In this document: positions 34,444 through 43,674 of the stretch, one piece after another
How positions within the stretch are numbered: the first letter of the stretch is position 1
How the letters are laid out: every line of letters begins with the position of its first letter
NCBI RefSeq assembly: GCF_004135585.1
Contig: NZ_CP035501.1
Coordinates: forward strand, 1,785,001 to 1,849,000
Length of the DNA stretch: 64,000 bases
From: Sphingosinicella sp. BN140058
Lineage (GTDB): Bacteria > Pseudomonadota > Alphaproteobacteria > Sphingomonadales > Sphingomonadaceae
Direction of reading: 5' to 3'
Made by a program: the position numbers and the translations under genes
Notes under the pieces: model-generated
The model's database searches: none
Seen by the model: the letters and a program-made list of their open reading frames with translations, nothing else
What the model was told of the DNA's origin: nothing

Positions 34444-35112
34444 ATGTACCGGCTCCTTGGGCTGATCCTTGTTGTGTGTTCCATGACGGCGCTTGGCGGA
34501 TGCCAGACGTCGAAAAAGGAGGTAGCCAAGCCGCAGCCGGTCGTCACCGTCGAGGAAGAGCCGCCGGAGGTGGAAGCCTGGCGCGGGGTGGCAACGCCGG
34601 CCGATATCCAGAGCCTCGAAGCTTTGCCAGCTGCGTGGGAGGAAGCCCTCGGCGAAGTCCGCCGCCGCTATCGCCGCGCGTTGGCCGCGGAGGGCGATCT
34701 TCTCGTCCCGGACACCCGCCTCCCGCGGGCGGCGCCAGCGCCCGGTACCTATCGCTGCCGCGCCATCCGGCTCGGAACGCGGGCCGCGCGGATACCGCCC
34801 TGGAGCGTGTCCAAGAGCGGTTTCTGCTATGTCGGCGTGTCCGGGGATCAGCTGAGCTTCGCCAGCGAGATCGCGGGTACGCGCATCGGCGGCTATCTGT
34901 TCGACGTGAAGGAGGGGGACAATCTCGTCTTTCTCGGCGCGACCGTACCGGCGCGTACCAAGACGGCGCCGCCCTACGGCGCCAACGAAGCGCTGGACTG
35001 GGCGGGCCTGCTCGAGCGCACCGACGAATTCCACTACCGCCTCACCCTGCCGCGGCGCACCGGCGACAATCGCCTGATCGTGATCGAGCTGATCGCGGCT
35101 CCGGACGCCTGA
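34444..35112 (+). CDS. DUF4893-like lipoprotein
   Basis: A 222-residue protein with a lipoprotein signal (LGGC lipobox, acylated Cys20) and a soluble domain with GTYRCRAIRLGTR, FCYVGVSGDQLSFASEIAGTR and LVFLGATVPA, the pattern of DUF4893. It would be anchored to the inner or outer membrane in the periplasm. Function unknown. ATG at 34444. Confidence 0.75.
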   Translation: MYRLLGLILVVCSMTALGGCQTSKKEVAKPQPVVTVEEEPPEVEAWRGVATPADIQSLEALPAAWEEALGEVRRRYRRALAAEGDLLVPDTRLPRAAPAPGTYRCRAIRLGTRAARIPPWSVSKSGFCYVGVSGDQLSFASEIAGTRIGGYLFDVKEGDNLVFLGATVPARTKTAPPYGANEALDWAGLLERTDEFHYRLTLPRRTGDNRLIVIELIAAPDA

Positions 35113-35182
35113 TCCGCGCCTGCATTGCAGGCGCGGACCGCGCGGTTTATGCGCAGGCGCTCGCGACGAGGCGGACCAGCGC

Positions 35183-35707
35183 ATGACGGGTGACCCCGAG
35201 CTCTTCTACATCCCCTATCCCCGGTTTCTGGACGGCGTCGAAGCGCTCGCGCAGCGGCTCGACTCGGATCAATGGCAGCCGGATTTCCTGGTCGGCATCG
35301 GCCGCGGCGGCCTGGTGCCCGCGGCCTATCTGTCGCATCGCACGGGCATTGCGATGCTTTCGGTCGATCACAGTTCGGGCGAACCCGGCTTCGCCGACGA
35401 ATTGCTGGTGAAGCTCGCGGCCAAGAGCAAGGACGGCCGGCGGATCCTGATCGTCGACGACATCAACGACAGCGGGACCACGATCGAGCATTTGCGGGCG
35501 AAGATCGCGGCGCATGGCGGCGCCGCCGACGAGGTCAAGGTGGCGGTGCTGATCAACAACGCCCGCTCGAAGGCGCATGCCGAATATGCCGCGGAGACGA
35601 TCGATCGCGAGACCGACAAACGCTGGTTCGTTTTCCCCTGGGAAGCGGTCGCACCCCGGGAAACGTTGGCGGAGGAGGCGCAGGAGGTGCCGGAACGGCT
35701 GGCCTGA
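35183..35707 (+). CDS. Phosphoribosyltransferase (xanthine/hypoxanthine type)
   Basis: A 174-residue PRTase with the PRPP-binding loop ILIVDDINDSGTT (residues 88-100; D92, D93) and the first loop FLVGIGRGGLVPAAYLSHR. Size and motifs fit the Gpt/xanthine PRTase group that salvages purines, though the exact base is not determined. It starts 70 bp behind the lipoprotein gene. The REP-like copy 2 follows its end. Confidence 0.85.
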   Translation: MTGDPELFYIPYPRFLDGVEALAQRLDSDQWQPDFLVGIGRGGLVPAAYLSHRTGIAMLSVDHSSGEPGFADELLVKLAAKSKDGRRILIVDDINDSGTTIEHLRAKIAAHGGAADEVKVAVLINNARSKAHAEYAAETIDRETDKRWFVFPWEAVAPRETLAEEAQEVPERLA

Positions 35708-35742
35708 GCGTTCGCGTGAGCAACCCCCGCGTCACTCAAGCT

Positions 35743-35830
35743 CCCGTTCGGCCTGAGTTGTCGAAGGCCTCTTCCTTCTGCCAAGCGCGTCTTCGAAGGA
35801 GAGGGCTTCGACAAGCTCAGCCCGAACGGC
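35743..35830. repeat. REP-like inverted repeat, copy 2
   Basis: Left arm about 35743-35772 and right arm about 35799-35830 share the core of copy 1 (TTCGACAAGCTCAGCCCGAA in the right arm; the left arm is slightly eroded). Again it lies between convergent genes (phosphoribosyltransferase and thioesterase). Confidence 0.72.
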
Positions 35831-35875
35831 TTCAAAAATCCATCGGGAAAATGGAGCTTCTCCTGTGGCGCACCT

Positions 35876-36259
35876 CTATTCCGGCAGGAAGCGCCGAACC
35901 ACGTCCTTGGCCAGGCGCGCCGGGCGCTTGGTGGCGGCGTCGAGGCAGCACCAGCTGCTCTTCACCTCGGCGACGACGTCCTCGCCGCGCTTGATCACCG
36001 TGCTGAAAAAGGCGCGCGCACCTTGCACGCCCTCGGCGATCACGTCGGCAACGACGATGTCGTCGAGAAAGGCGGGCCGGCGGTAGGTGATCTCATGCTT
36101 GAGAGCGACCCAGAGATGGGCGGCGACGGCGTCGGCGGGGGCGACCTTCTCCCAATAGCCGACGACGGCCTCCTGCACCCAGCGCAGATAGACGGAGTTG
36201 TTGACGTGCCCCATATGGTCGATGTCGGCGGGCACGATGCCGATCGGGTGGCGGAACAT
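35876..36259 (-). CDS. Acyl-CoA thioesterase (4HBT hot-dog fold)
   Basis: A 127-residue hot-dog protein: DIDHMGHVNNSVYLRWVQE holds the catalytic Asp/His-N region of the 4-hydroxybenzoyl-CoA thioesterase/YbgC group, followed by EITYRRPAFLDDIVVAD. It hydrolyses short or aromatic acyl-CoA esters. ATG at 36259 follows AGGAGGAG. The convergent arrangement places the REP-like copy 2 at its end. Confidence 0.88.
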   Translation of the reverse strand: MFRHPIGIVPADIDHMGHVNNSVYLRWVQEAVVGYWEKVAPADAVAAHLWVALKHEITYRRPAFLDDIVVADVIAEGVQGARAFFSTVIKRGEDVVAEVKSSWCCLDAATKRPARLAKDVVRRFLPE

Positions 36260-36341
36260 GGTCTCCTCCTGAGGAGAAAATGCCTGCGACTCGCTTACAT
36301 GAATGTCAACAGATTCGACAGGGGGTAGCGGATCGGCGTCG

Positions 36342-36488
36342 TCAGCCCCATTTCTGCTTGGTCACCCAGTGGGCCGTCATCGACGCCTTGATCAACGCCT
36401 TTTCGCGATATTGCCCATGCCAGACCGCCGCGTCGAACACGGCGAACGCGGCAAGGGCGATCAGAAAGGCTTTGAGCTGCACGTGCAT
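36342..36488 (-). CDS. 48-residue single-pass membrane peptide
   Basis: A short open frame with a good ribosome site (GGAGAGGGAGAAGA just before the ATG) that encodes MHVQLKAFLIALAAFAVFDA, a clear membrane helix, then a basic tail ending WVTKQKWG. Composition and ribosome site favour a real small protein, 82 bp upstream of the thioesterase gene on the same strand. Function unknown. Confidence 0.6.
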   Translation of the reverse strand: MHVQLKAFLIALAAFAVFDAAVWHGQYREKALIKASMTAHWVTKQKWG

Positions 36489-36646
36489 TCTTCTCCCTCT
36501 CCGGTCCGCCGGGGATGACCGGCCGAGTCTCTCAGGAAGTGGTTAAAAAGATGTTGCGTTCACACATTTCTCGTCACCCTTTCAGCAGCTTGATGGCGCA
36601 AGGACGAACGGCCCGAACGCTTTCCGGCAAAGCGCGTTGAGCCGCG

Positions 36647-37330
36647 ATGCCGATCCTCCCCGCCCCGCTCGAGGCCGTCATCTGCGACATGGACGGCCTG
36701 CTCCTCGACACCGAGGCCGCCCATCGCGAGACGATGAAGGCTGCCGCGGCCGATCTCGGCTATGATCTGCCGGAGCCCTTGTTCCTGAGCATGGTCGGAG
36801 TCCACCGGCCCAGGAACCGGATCATGCTTCGCGAGGCGTTCGGCGCCGAATTCCCGCTCGACCTCTTCTATGCGGATTCGGACGCACGCTTCGAGGCGAT
36901 CCTCGCCCGGGGCGTGCCGCTGAGGCCGGGGCTTCACCGCCTGCTCGACACGCTCGACCGGCTCGGCCTGCGCCGGGCCGTCGTGACCTCGACCGCTTCG
37001 CCCTGGGCCGAGGAGCGGCTTGCCGCCGCCGGAATTCTCGACCGCTTTGAGACGGTGGTGACGCTCAGCGACGTCGCCCGGCCCAAGCCCGCGCCCGATC
37101 CGTACCTGAAAGCGATCGACCGCCTCGGCATCTCCGCGGGCCGGGCGGTCGCGCTCGAGGATTCGCATAGCGGCGTGCGCGCCGCCGCTGCGGCGCGACT
37201 CGCAACGATCATGATCCCGGACCTGCTCGGTCCGACCGCGGAGACCGCGCGGCTGACGATCGCGACATTGAGCTCGCTCGGCGACGTCGCCGACCTGCTG
37301 CTCGCCGAGGCGGTCCCGGTCGAATCCTGA
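36647..37330 (+). CDS. HAD-superfamily phosphatase (beta-phosphoglucomutase-like)
   Basis: A 227-residue HAD enzyme with the nucleophile motif CDMDGLLLDTEA (D14, D16), motif II TSTAS, the Lys of KPAPDPYLKAI and motif IV ALEDSHSGVRAA. The small helical cap (about residues 25-85) fits the phosphoglucomutase/GS1-like subgroup. It stands 41 bp before bioF in the same direction and may be co-transcribed; its substrate is not known. Confidence 0.88.
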   Translation: MPILPAPLEAVICDMDGLLLDTEAAHRETMKAAAADLGYDLPEPLFLSMVGVHRPRNRIMLREAFGAEFPLDLFYADSDARFEAILARGVPLRPGLHRLLDTLDRLGLRRAVVTSTASPWAEERLAAAGILDRFETVVTLSDVARPKPAPDPYLKAIDRLGISAGRAVALEDSHSGVRAAAAARLATIMIPDLLGPTAETARLTIATLSSLGDVADLLLAEAVPVES

Positions 37331-37371
37331 CGGCGCTCGCCCCGGCGCCGTAACGGCGTTAGGGGCGGCGT

Positions 37372-38496
37372 ATGGCCGCCTTGCCCGAACTCGAAGATCA
37401 TCTGAGCGCGCTCGCCCGGATCGACCGCCGGCGCACGCTGACGCCGCGGGCCGGCCGGGACTTCGCGTCGAATGACTATCTTGGCCTTGCCGGCGATCCG
37501 GTCTTGCGCGCGGCAGCGGCTGAAGCGCTCGCCCGCGGCGTGCCGATCGGATCCGGCGGATCCCGGCTCCTGCGCGGCAATCACGAAGAGCATGAAGCGC
37601 TGGAGACGGAAGCGGCGCGCTGGCTCGGCGCCGAGCGCGCCCTGTTCTTCTCGAGCGGTTATGCCGCCAATGCGGCCCTGCTGTCGACCTTGCCGCAGAC
37701 CGGGGATCTGATCGTCCATGACGCGCTGATCCACGCCAGCGCGCATGAAGGATTACGGCTCGCCCGCGCCGCCGGTGCCGCGGCCGCCCACAACGATGCC
37801 GATGCCTTCGACGATACGATCCTCGCCTGGCGCCGCAGCGGCGGCACCGGCAGGCCGTGGCTGGTTGCCGAGAGCCTGTACAGCATGGACGGCGACCGCG
37901 CGCCGTTGGAGGCACTCGCCGCCGTCGCCGCTCGGCACGACGGCATCCTGATCATCGACGAAGCCCATGCGACGGGCGTCTTCGGCCAAGCCGGGCGCGG
38001 GCTTGGCGCGGCGCTGCAGGGACGGCCGGACGTCATCACCGTCCATACCTGCGGCAAGGCGCTCGGGGTCGAGGGGGCGCTGGTCTGCGGGCCCGCGGTG
38101 GTGCGCGACTTCCTGGTCAATCGCGGCCGCGCCTTCATCTTCTCGACGGCGCCGTCGCCGCTGATCGCCTCGATCCTGCGGGCTGCGATCGCCCTCGTCC
38201 GCGACGGCACCGAGCGCCGGGAGCGACTGCACCGCCTCGCCGCGCGAGCCGAGGCAGCCCTGGCCCCGCTCGGCGCCGTCGCGACCGGATCGCAGATCCT
38301 GCCGCTGATCCTGGGCGGCGATCAGGCGACGATGGCCGCGGCGGCCCGGCTGCAGGCGGCGGGCTTCGACGTTCGCGGCATCCGTCCGCCGACGGTTCCG
38401 GCGGGGACGGCGCGGCTGCGGCTGTCGATCACGCTCAACGTCGACGAAAGGGCGATCGACGCCCTCGCCGACACCCTGAGAGAGGCGCTGCGATGA
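37372..38496 (+). CDS. bioF: 8-amino-7-oxononanoate synthase (KAPA synthase)
   Basis: A 374-residue PLP enzyme of the alpha-oxoamine synthase family. The PLP lysine is K229 ([13 protein letters not shown]); D196 and H199 stand in [12 protein letters not shown]. It joins pimeloyl-ACP and alanine, the first committed step of biotin ring formation. Its stop overlaps the start of bioD by four bases. Alternative members of the family (KBL, ALAS) are less likely because bioD and bioA follow. Confidence 0.92.
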   Translation: MAALPELEDHLSALARIDRRRTLTPRAGRDFASNDYLGLAGDPVLRAAAAEALARGVPIGSGGSRLLRGNHEEHEALETEAARWLGAERALFFSSGYAANAALLSTLPQTGDLIVHDALIHASAHEGLRLARAAGAAAAHNDADAFDDTILAWRRSGGTGRPWLVAESLYSMDGDRAPLEALAAVAARHDGILIIDEAHATGVFGQAGRGLGAALQGRPDVITVHTCGKALGVEGALVCGPAVVRDFLVNRGRAFIFSTAPSPLIASILRAAIALVRDGTERRERLHRLAARAEAALAPLGAVATGSQILPLILGGDQATMAAAARLQAAGFDVRGIRPPTVPAGTARLRLSITLNVDERAIDALADTLREALR

Positions 38497-39104
38497 GGCT
38501 GGTCGTCACCGGCACCGACACCGGCATCGGCAAGACTCTGTTCTCCGCCGCGCTCGCCGGCGCTTTGCGGGCAGCCTATTGGAAGCCGATCCAGGCCGGG
38601 CTGGAGGACGGCAGCGACAGCGACACGGTCGCCGCGCTGGCGCCGCGTGCGACAATCCTGCCGGAAGCCTACCGGCTCACCACCCCCTGCTCGCCGCATC
38701 GCGCCGCCGAGCTCGACGGCGTCGAGATCGATTTGGACCGGCTGGTTCCACCGGCGGCCGATCCGCTCGTCATCGAGGGTGCCGGCGGCGCGCTGGTGCC
38801 GGTGACCCGACACTGCCTCTACGCGGATCTGTTCGCTCGTTGGCAATATCCGGTGGTGATCGTCGCCCGCACCGCCCTCGGCACGATCAACCACACGCTG
38901 CTGACCATTGAGGCACTGCGGGCGCGCAATGTGCCGATCCTCGGCATCGCCTTCTCCGGCGATGCCGTGGAGGACAGCGAGGCGACGATCGCCGCGATCG
39001 GCGGCGTGAAGCGGCTTGGACGCCTGCCGCATCTGGACTCGCTTTCGCCCGAGCGGATCGCCGACGCGCTCGCCGACAGCTTCGATCTCGGAGATTTCCG
39101 ATGA
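38493..39104 (+). CDS. bioD: Dethiobiotin synthetase
   Basis: A 203-residue ATP-dependent carboxylase with the P-loop GTDTGIGKT (residues 7-15), KPIQAGLED for substrate binding and [12 protein letters not shown]. It makes dethiobiotin from 7,8-diaminopelargonate. ATGA overlaps with both neighbours (38493 and 39101) show tight translational coupling. Length is normal to slightly short. Confidence 0.92.
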   Translation: MRLVVTGTDTGIGKTLFSAALAGALRAAYWKPIQAGLEDGSDSDTVAALAPRATILPEAYRLTTPCSPHRAAELDGVEIDLDRLVPPAADPLVIEGAGGALVPVTRHCLYADLFARWQYPVVIVARTALGTINHTLLTIEALRARNVPILGIAFSGDAVEDSEATIAAIGGVKRLGRLPHLDSLSPERIADALADSFDLGDFR

Positions 39105-40351
39105 GCTCGCCGATCTGGCACCCGTTCACCCAACATGGCTTCGGCGAGCCGATCCCGCGCGTCAGCCATGCCGAAGGCGCGGCGCTCTACACCGAAGACG
39201 GACGGCGCATCGTCGACGCCATCTCCTCCTGGTGGGTGACGACCCACGGCCATTGCCATCCCCGGATCATGGCGGCGATCGCCGAGCAGGCGGGGCGGCT
39301 CGATCAGATCATCTTCGCGGGCTGGACCCACGAGCCGGCGGAGACGCTTGCGCGAGGACTGACCGAGATGATGCCGCCGGCGCTCGCCCACGTCTTCTTC
39401 TCCGACAGCGGGTCGACGAGCGTCGAAGTCGCGCTGAAGATGGCGCTCGGCTACTGGCGCAACCGGGGCGAACCGCGCCACCGCATCCTGGTGATGGCAG
39501 CGAGCTATCATGGCGACACGATCGGCGCGATGTCAGTCGGCGCGCGCGGGGTGTTCAACCAGGCTTATGCGCCGTTGCTGTTCGATGTCGGCACGATTCC
39601 GTTCCCGGCCGCAGACAACGCCCAGAGAACGTTCGACGCCCTTGAGGCGGCGTGCGGCGGCCCCGAGCGTCCGGCGGCGTTCATCGTCGAGCCCCTGATC
39701 CTCGGGGCCGGCGGCATGCTGATCTACGACCCCGCAACCCTGGCCGAAATGCACGCCATCTGCAGCCGCCACGACGTTCTGTTCATCGCCGACGAGGTGA
39801 TGACCGGATGGGGCCGAACCGGTACCCTGCTCGCCTGCAGCCAGGCCGCCATCGTTCCGGACATCCTGTGTCTCTCCAAGGGTCTGACCGGCGGAGCGGT
39901 GCCCCTGGCGGTCACCTTGGCGACCCCGACGATCTACGCCGCCCATTTCTCGACCGACCGGGAGAAGCAATTCTTCCATTCGTCGAGCTACACCGCCAAT
40001 CCGATCGCCTGCGCCGCGGCCAATGCCAATCTCGCCATCTGGCGCGAGGAGCCGGTGCGCGAACGGATCGACCGCCTCGGCGCGCGCCAGGCCGAGCGGC
40101 TGAGCCGCCTCTCAGGGATCGCCAATCCTCGCCGGCTCGGCACCATCGCCGCGTTCGAGATCGAGGATGTCGCGCCCGGCTATCTGTCCGCGCTGGGGCC
40201 GCAGCTGCTCGCGTTCTTCCGCGACCGGAACCTGCTGCTCCGTCCGCTCGGCAACACGGTCTACGTGATGCCGCCTTATTGTATCGACGAGGCGGATCTG
40301 GATGCGATCTATGCGGGAATTGCGGAAGCGCTCGAGGCGGTGCGAGCTTGA
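39101..40351 (+). CDS. bioA: 7,8-diaminopelargonic acid synthase
   Basis: A 416-residue class-III aminotransferase. IWHPFTQHG at the N-terminus and [13 protein letters not shown] are BioA-specific, PLP lysine K260 lies in [15 protein letters not shown], and D231 in [14 protein letters not shown]. It converts KAPA to DAPA with S-adenosylmethionine as amino donor. Last gene of the bioF-bioD-bioA unit; bioB and bioC/bioH are not in the window. Confidence 0.95.
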   Translation: MSSPIWHPFTQHGFGEPIPRVSHAEGAALYTEDGRRIVDAISSWWVTTHGHCHPRIMAAIAEQAGRLDQIIFAGWTHEPAETLARGLTEMMPPALAHVFFSDSGSTSVEVALKMALGYWRNRGEPRHRILVMAASYHGDTIGAMSVGARGVFNQAYAPLLFDVGTIPFPAADNAQRTFDALEAACGGPERPAAFIVEPLILGAGGMLIYDPATLAEMHAICSRHDVLFIADEVMTGWGRTGTLLACSQAAIVPDILCLSKGLTGGAVPLAVTLATPTIYAAHFSTDREKQFFHSSSYTANPIACAAANANLAIWREEPVRERIDRLGARQAERLSRLSGIANPRRLGTIAAFEIEDVAPGYLSALGPQLLAFFRDRNLLLRPLGNTVYVMPPYCIDEADLDAIYAGIAEALEAVRA

Positions 40352-40383
40352 CCCCCTAAGTCCGTTCGAGCTCAAAACTTGGC

Positions 40384-41142
40384 TCAGACGCCGCCTTTGA
40401 CCACCTCGCGCCCGACTTCCGCCAGCCGCCGGATCAGCTCCGCCTCGCAGGCGTCGAGTTCTGCCTCGTCGACCGAGCGGATGACGAAATTGGCGCCGAC
40501 CTTGCCGTCGCGGAAGAAGGGGTAGCTGCCGATCTGGCAGCCTTCGAACGCCTTTTCGACCTCGCGCAGGATGTCGGCGACCTCGCTTTCGGGAACCATG
40601 CCGCCGACGGTGCGGGAGATGAGCGGCTTGCCGCCTTCGAGCGTGCCCGAAAGCGCCTCCATCATCAGCACCGCAATGTGCGGCACGCCGGCCATGATGA
40701 AGATGTTGCCGACCCGGATTCCGGGCGCGCCGGAGAGCCTGTTTTCGATCAGGGCGGCGCCTTCCGGCACCCGCGCCATGCGCAACCGTGCGTCGGTGAG
40801 GCCGCCGCGAGTCTCGTAATAGGCTTCGAGCGTGGCGCGAGCGGCGGGGTGAACGACGACGGGCACGCCGAGGGCGTGGGCGATCGCATCGACGGTGATG
40901 TCGTCGTGAGTCGGGCCGATGCCGCCGGTGGTGAACAGATAATCGTAGCGGGTGCGGAGCGCGTTGACCGCGCCGGCAATCTCCTCGATCACGTCGGGCA
41001 CCACCCGCACTTCGCGCAACCGGATCCCCTGCAGGTTCAGCCAGCCGCCGACCTGTGCGATATTCCTGTCCTGGGTGCGACCGGAGAGGATCTCGTCGCC
41101 GATCACCAGCAATGCCGCCGTGTAGATACGATCCGTGGCCAA
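40384..41142 (-). CDS. CinA N-terminal (molybdopterin-binding-like) domain protein
   Basis: A 252-residue protein with the CinA/COG1058 pattern: AALLVIGDEILSGRTQDRN, YDYLFTTGGIGPTHDDITVDAIAHALG, and GNIFIMAGVPHIAVLMMEALSG. The C-terminal nicotinamide-mononucleotide amidase domain of full CinA is missing, so this is the short ADP-ribose pyrophosphatase-type form. Start is TTG at 41142 behind GGAGGGG; no ATG is available. Divergent from the methionine aminopeptidase gene. Confidence 0.85.
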   Translation of the reverse strand: MATDRIYTAALLVIGDEILSGRTQDRNIAQVGGWLNLQGIRLREVRVVPDVIEEIAGAVNALRTRYDYLFTTGGIGPTHDDITVDAIAHALGVPVVVHPAARATLEAYYETRGGLTDARLRMARVPEGAALIENRLSGAPGIRVGNIFIMAGVPHIAVLMMEALSGTLEGGKPLISRTVGGMVPESEVADILREVEKAFEGCQIGSYPFFRDGKVGANFVIRSVDEAELDACEAELIRRLAEVGREVVKGGV

Positions 41143-41210
41143 ATGCCCCTCCGCCTGCTTCGCGCGTCCGACGCTCCTGCGCGAAGAAAGGCGGCCCGGC
41201 AAGCCGGACT

Positions 41211-41238
41211 TTGTCGATCCGGCGACGGCGACTATATA
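41211..41238 (+). promoter_or_regulatory. Promoter of map; possible leaderless mRNA
   Basis: TTGTCG (41211-41216), 16 bp, TATATA (41233-41238), plus strand. Initiation about seven bases later would fall on the ATG at 41245, and there is no Shine-Dalgarno sequence before this ATG. A leaderless transcript is therefore likely. Confidence 0.5.
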
Positions 41239-41244
41239 GGGCCG

Positions 41245-42072
41245 ATGACCCAGTATGAAGCCGTGGCCGGCACCGACATCACCACCCGCTCCGGCGCGAT
41301 CCGCCTGCACGGCCCCGAGGGCTTCGAAGGCATGCGTCGCGCCGGCCGCGCCGCCGCCGAGGTGCTCGACACCCTGGTGCCCCACGTCGTGCCAGGAGTC
41401 ACGACGCAGGAGATCGACGACATCGTCTATCGCGAGATGCGCGCCCGCGGCGGCGTGCCGGCGACGCTCGGCTATCGCGGCTTCACCGGCTCCTCCTGCC
41501 TCTCGATCAACCATGTCGTCTGCCACGGCATTCCGGGCGACCGGGTGCTGAAGGACGGCGATATCGTCAATATCGACGTTACCATCCTGCTGGACGGCTG
41601 GCACGGCGACACCAGCCGCATGTTCCTGGTCGGGGATGTCGGCGTCAAGGCACGGCGGCTGGTCGACGTCACCTACGAATGCCTGATGCTCGGCATCGAG
41701 CAGGCGAGGCCCGGCAATCATCTGGGCGACATCGGCCACGTCATCCAGACCCATGCCGAGAAGCAGCGTTACGGAGTCGTCCGGGATTTCTGCGGCCACG
41801 GACTCGGGCGCATCTTCCACGACGCGCCGGAAGTGATCCATGCCGGGCGGCCGGGCACCGGCCCGGAATTGAAGCCGGGCATGTTCTTCACGATCGAGCC
41901 GATGATCAACATCGGCAAGCCGGCGGTGAAGATCCTGGAGGACGGCTGGACCGCCGTCACCCGCGACCGCACCCTCTCCGCCCAATTCGAACATTCGATC
42001 GGGATCACCGAAGACGGCTGCGAGATCTTCACCAAGAGCCCGGCCGGCCTGGACAAGCCGCCTTACGCCTGA
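41245..42072 (+). CDS. map: Type I methionine aminopeptidase
   Basis: A 275-residue metalloprotease that removes the initiator Met. Metal ligands D111, D122, H185, E218 and E249 are all present, and H94 is the expected active-site histidine. The N-terminal 20 residues extend the usual E. coli-length protein slightly. It appears to be made from a leaderless message. Confidence 0.95.
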   Translation: MTQYEAVAGTDITTRSGAIRLHGPEGFEGMRRAGRAAAEVLDTLVPHVVPGVTTQEIDDIVYREMRARGGVPATLGYRGFTGSSCLSINHVVCHGIPGDRVLKDGDIVNIDVTILLDGWHGDTSRMFLVGDVGVKARRLVDVTYECLMLGIEQARPGNHLGDIGHVIQTHAEKQRYGVVRDFCGHGLGRIFHDAPEVIHAGRPGTGPELKPGMFFTIEPMINIGKPAVKILEDGWTAVTRDRTLSAQFEHSIGITEDGCEIFTKSPAGLDKPPYA

Positions 42073-42079
42073 GCGGGGC

Positions 42080-42292
42080 TCAATCCCCGGCGCGGTACGC
42101 CTCCGGGATGACGAAGACCGCGTCCGCCCGGGCGTAGCCGCCGTCCTTGATTTCCTCGATCAGCACCATCGTGTGGGGCCGCGCGGCTTCCGAGAAATAG
42201 TCGACGAGCATCTGGGTGGTGCGGTGGACGAGCTCCTCCTTTTGCGCGCGGGTGAGCGCGGCCTCGGGAATCTTGAAGTTGGCGAAGGGCAT
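42080..42292 (-). CDS. 4-oxalocrotonate tautomerase-family protein
   Basis: A 70-residue tautomerase. The gene begins ATG ATG CCC; starting at the second ATG (42292) puts proline directly behind Met, giving the catalytic Pro1 after Met removal (PFANFKIPE), which decides the start. It lies at the end of a minus-strand run: SDR, SDR, DoxX, tautomerase, with short gaps (11, 3 and 24 bp), so one operon is likely. Confidence 0.85.
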   Translation of the reverse strand: MPFANFKIPEAALTRAQKEELVHRTTQMLVDYFSEAARPHTMVLIEEIKDGGYARADAVFVIPEAYRAGD

Positions 42293-42316
42293 CATGCTGT
42301 CCTTTTCAATCAGGGG

Positions 42317-42760
42317 TCAGGCGGCGCGGAAGAGCCGCCGGTCGAGCGAGAAGCGGCCGCCGCCACGCGTCGCGAGCGCAATCCCGATCAGGCCGAGAAT
42401 GACCGGATATTCGATGCCGCGGTCGATCCAGGGGTAAGTCGGACCGAGCGCGACACAGATGCCGACCATCTGCAGGGCAAAGGCGAAAGCGAGCGGCCTG
42501 GTTGCCAATCCGGCTGCGAGGAGCGCTCCGCCGATCCCCTCCAGAATCGCCACCGCAGCCCCGATCTGCGCGGCGAAGGGCAGGCCCAGAGCGGTGTCGA
42601 TCAGGCGCACCGAGCCGGCCATCGGATCGGCCATGGAGCCGTGCGGAAGACCGAGCAGCTTGGGAATGCCGTGGGTCACCAGAGTCACGCCATAGCCGAT
42701 GCGCAGCGCGGCGTAGGCGAGCGGTTCGCCCGCCGCGATGACGGCCGGAAGCCCAGCCAT
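42317..42760 (-). CDS. DoxX-family membrane protein
   Basis: A 147-residue protein with four membrane helices and the DoxX pattern (AALRIGYGVTLVTHGIPKLLG; AILEGIGGALLAAGLATRPLAFAFALQMVGI in parts). DoxX proteins are often linked to oxidoreductase genes. The start is 3 bp behind the stop of the upstream SDR gene. Confidence 0.85.
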   Translation of the reverse strand: MAGLPAVIAAGEPLAYAALRIGYGVTLVTHGIPKLLGLPHGSMADPMAGSVRLIDTALGLPFAAQIGAAVAILEGIGGALLAAGLATRPLAFAFALQMVGICVALGPTYPWIDRGIEYPVILGLIGIALATRGGGRFSLDRRLFRAA

Positions 42761-42763
42761 CCC

Positions 42764-43663
42764 TCAGCCTTCCACATGCGGATGCAGCAAGTCGGCATGG
42801 CCGATCCGGTGCAGAAATTCCGAGCGCACCCGATCGATCACCGTGAAGCTCACCGCGGCGCCGTCGTCGGCCGGATCGACATGGACCCGCAGCGGGCGCT
42901 TGCCGTGCTCCGCGGCGACGATCTCGACCACCTTTTGTCCAACCGTGGCCGGATCCGCCCAGGCCGGTACCGTTGCGGCGAGCGCCGCCTTCATGTCGTC
43001 GGCGAAGCCGTCGGGCCACGCCGCCGCATAGGCATCGGCAACGGGTGCGTCGTCGGGCGTGCCGGCATGGGCGAAATGATTGGTGCCGGTGGTGAAGGCG
43101 CCGGGCACGACGATCGAGGTTTCGATGCCAAGCGGCGCCAGTTCCTTGGCATAACACACTGCCAGCGCGTCCATCGCCGCCTTGGCCGCGAAATAGGGGC
43201 CGAGCAGAGGCGGGACGCCCCCGGCGACGCTGCTACTGCTGATCCACACCTGCAGGCCACGGCCGGCGGCACGCATGTGCGGCAGCACGGCACGATTGAC
43301 CCGCTGCGCGCCGAGCACGTTGATGTCGTAGATTTGGGCGAGCTGCTCGGGCGTGAACGCCTCGCTCGGCCCCCAGGTCATGTGTCCGGCATTGTGGACG
43401 ATGACGTCGAGTCGCCCATGTTCGGCGACGATCGCGTCGATCGCCGCCGCCACCGAGCGCTCGTCCTGCACGTCCAGTTCGATCGTGCGCAGGTCGATCG
43501 CCATCTGCTGCGCGTAGCTGTCGCTGTCGGCGGCGGCTTCGGCGTTGCGCCCTGCGGCGTCGCGCATCGATGCGTAGGCGACATGGCCGGCATGGGCGAG
43601 ATCGCGGGCGATCATCCGGCCGAAGCCGCTGGACGCGCCGGTTACGAGAATGATGTTTTGCAT
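42764..43663 (-). CDS. Short-chain dehydrogenase/reductase
   Basis: A 299-residue SDR with TGASSGFGRMIARDLA (NAD(P)-binding), VIVHNAGHMTWG (NAG motif) and the Ser/Tyr/Lys active site, here SSSSVAGGVPPLLGPYFAAKAAMDAL read as S..YFAAK. Second gene of the operon that begins at 44409. Substrate unknown. Confidence 0.88.
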   Translation of the reverse strand: MQNIILVTGASSGFGRMIARDLAHAGHVAYASMRDAAGRNAEAAADSDSYAQQMAIDLRTIELDVQDERSVAAAIDAIVAEHGRLDVIVHNAGHMTWGPSEAFTPEQLAQIYDINVLGAQRVNRAVLPHMRAAGRGLQVWISSSSVAGGVPPLLGPYFAAKAAMDALAVCYAKELAPLGIETSIVVPGAFTTGTNHFAHAGTPDDAPVADAYAAAWPDGFADDMKAALAATVPAWADPATVGQKVVEIVAAEHGKRPLRVHVDPADDGAAVSFTVIDRVRSEFLHRIGHADLLHPHVEG

Positions 43664-43674
43664 CGTCGATGTCC

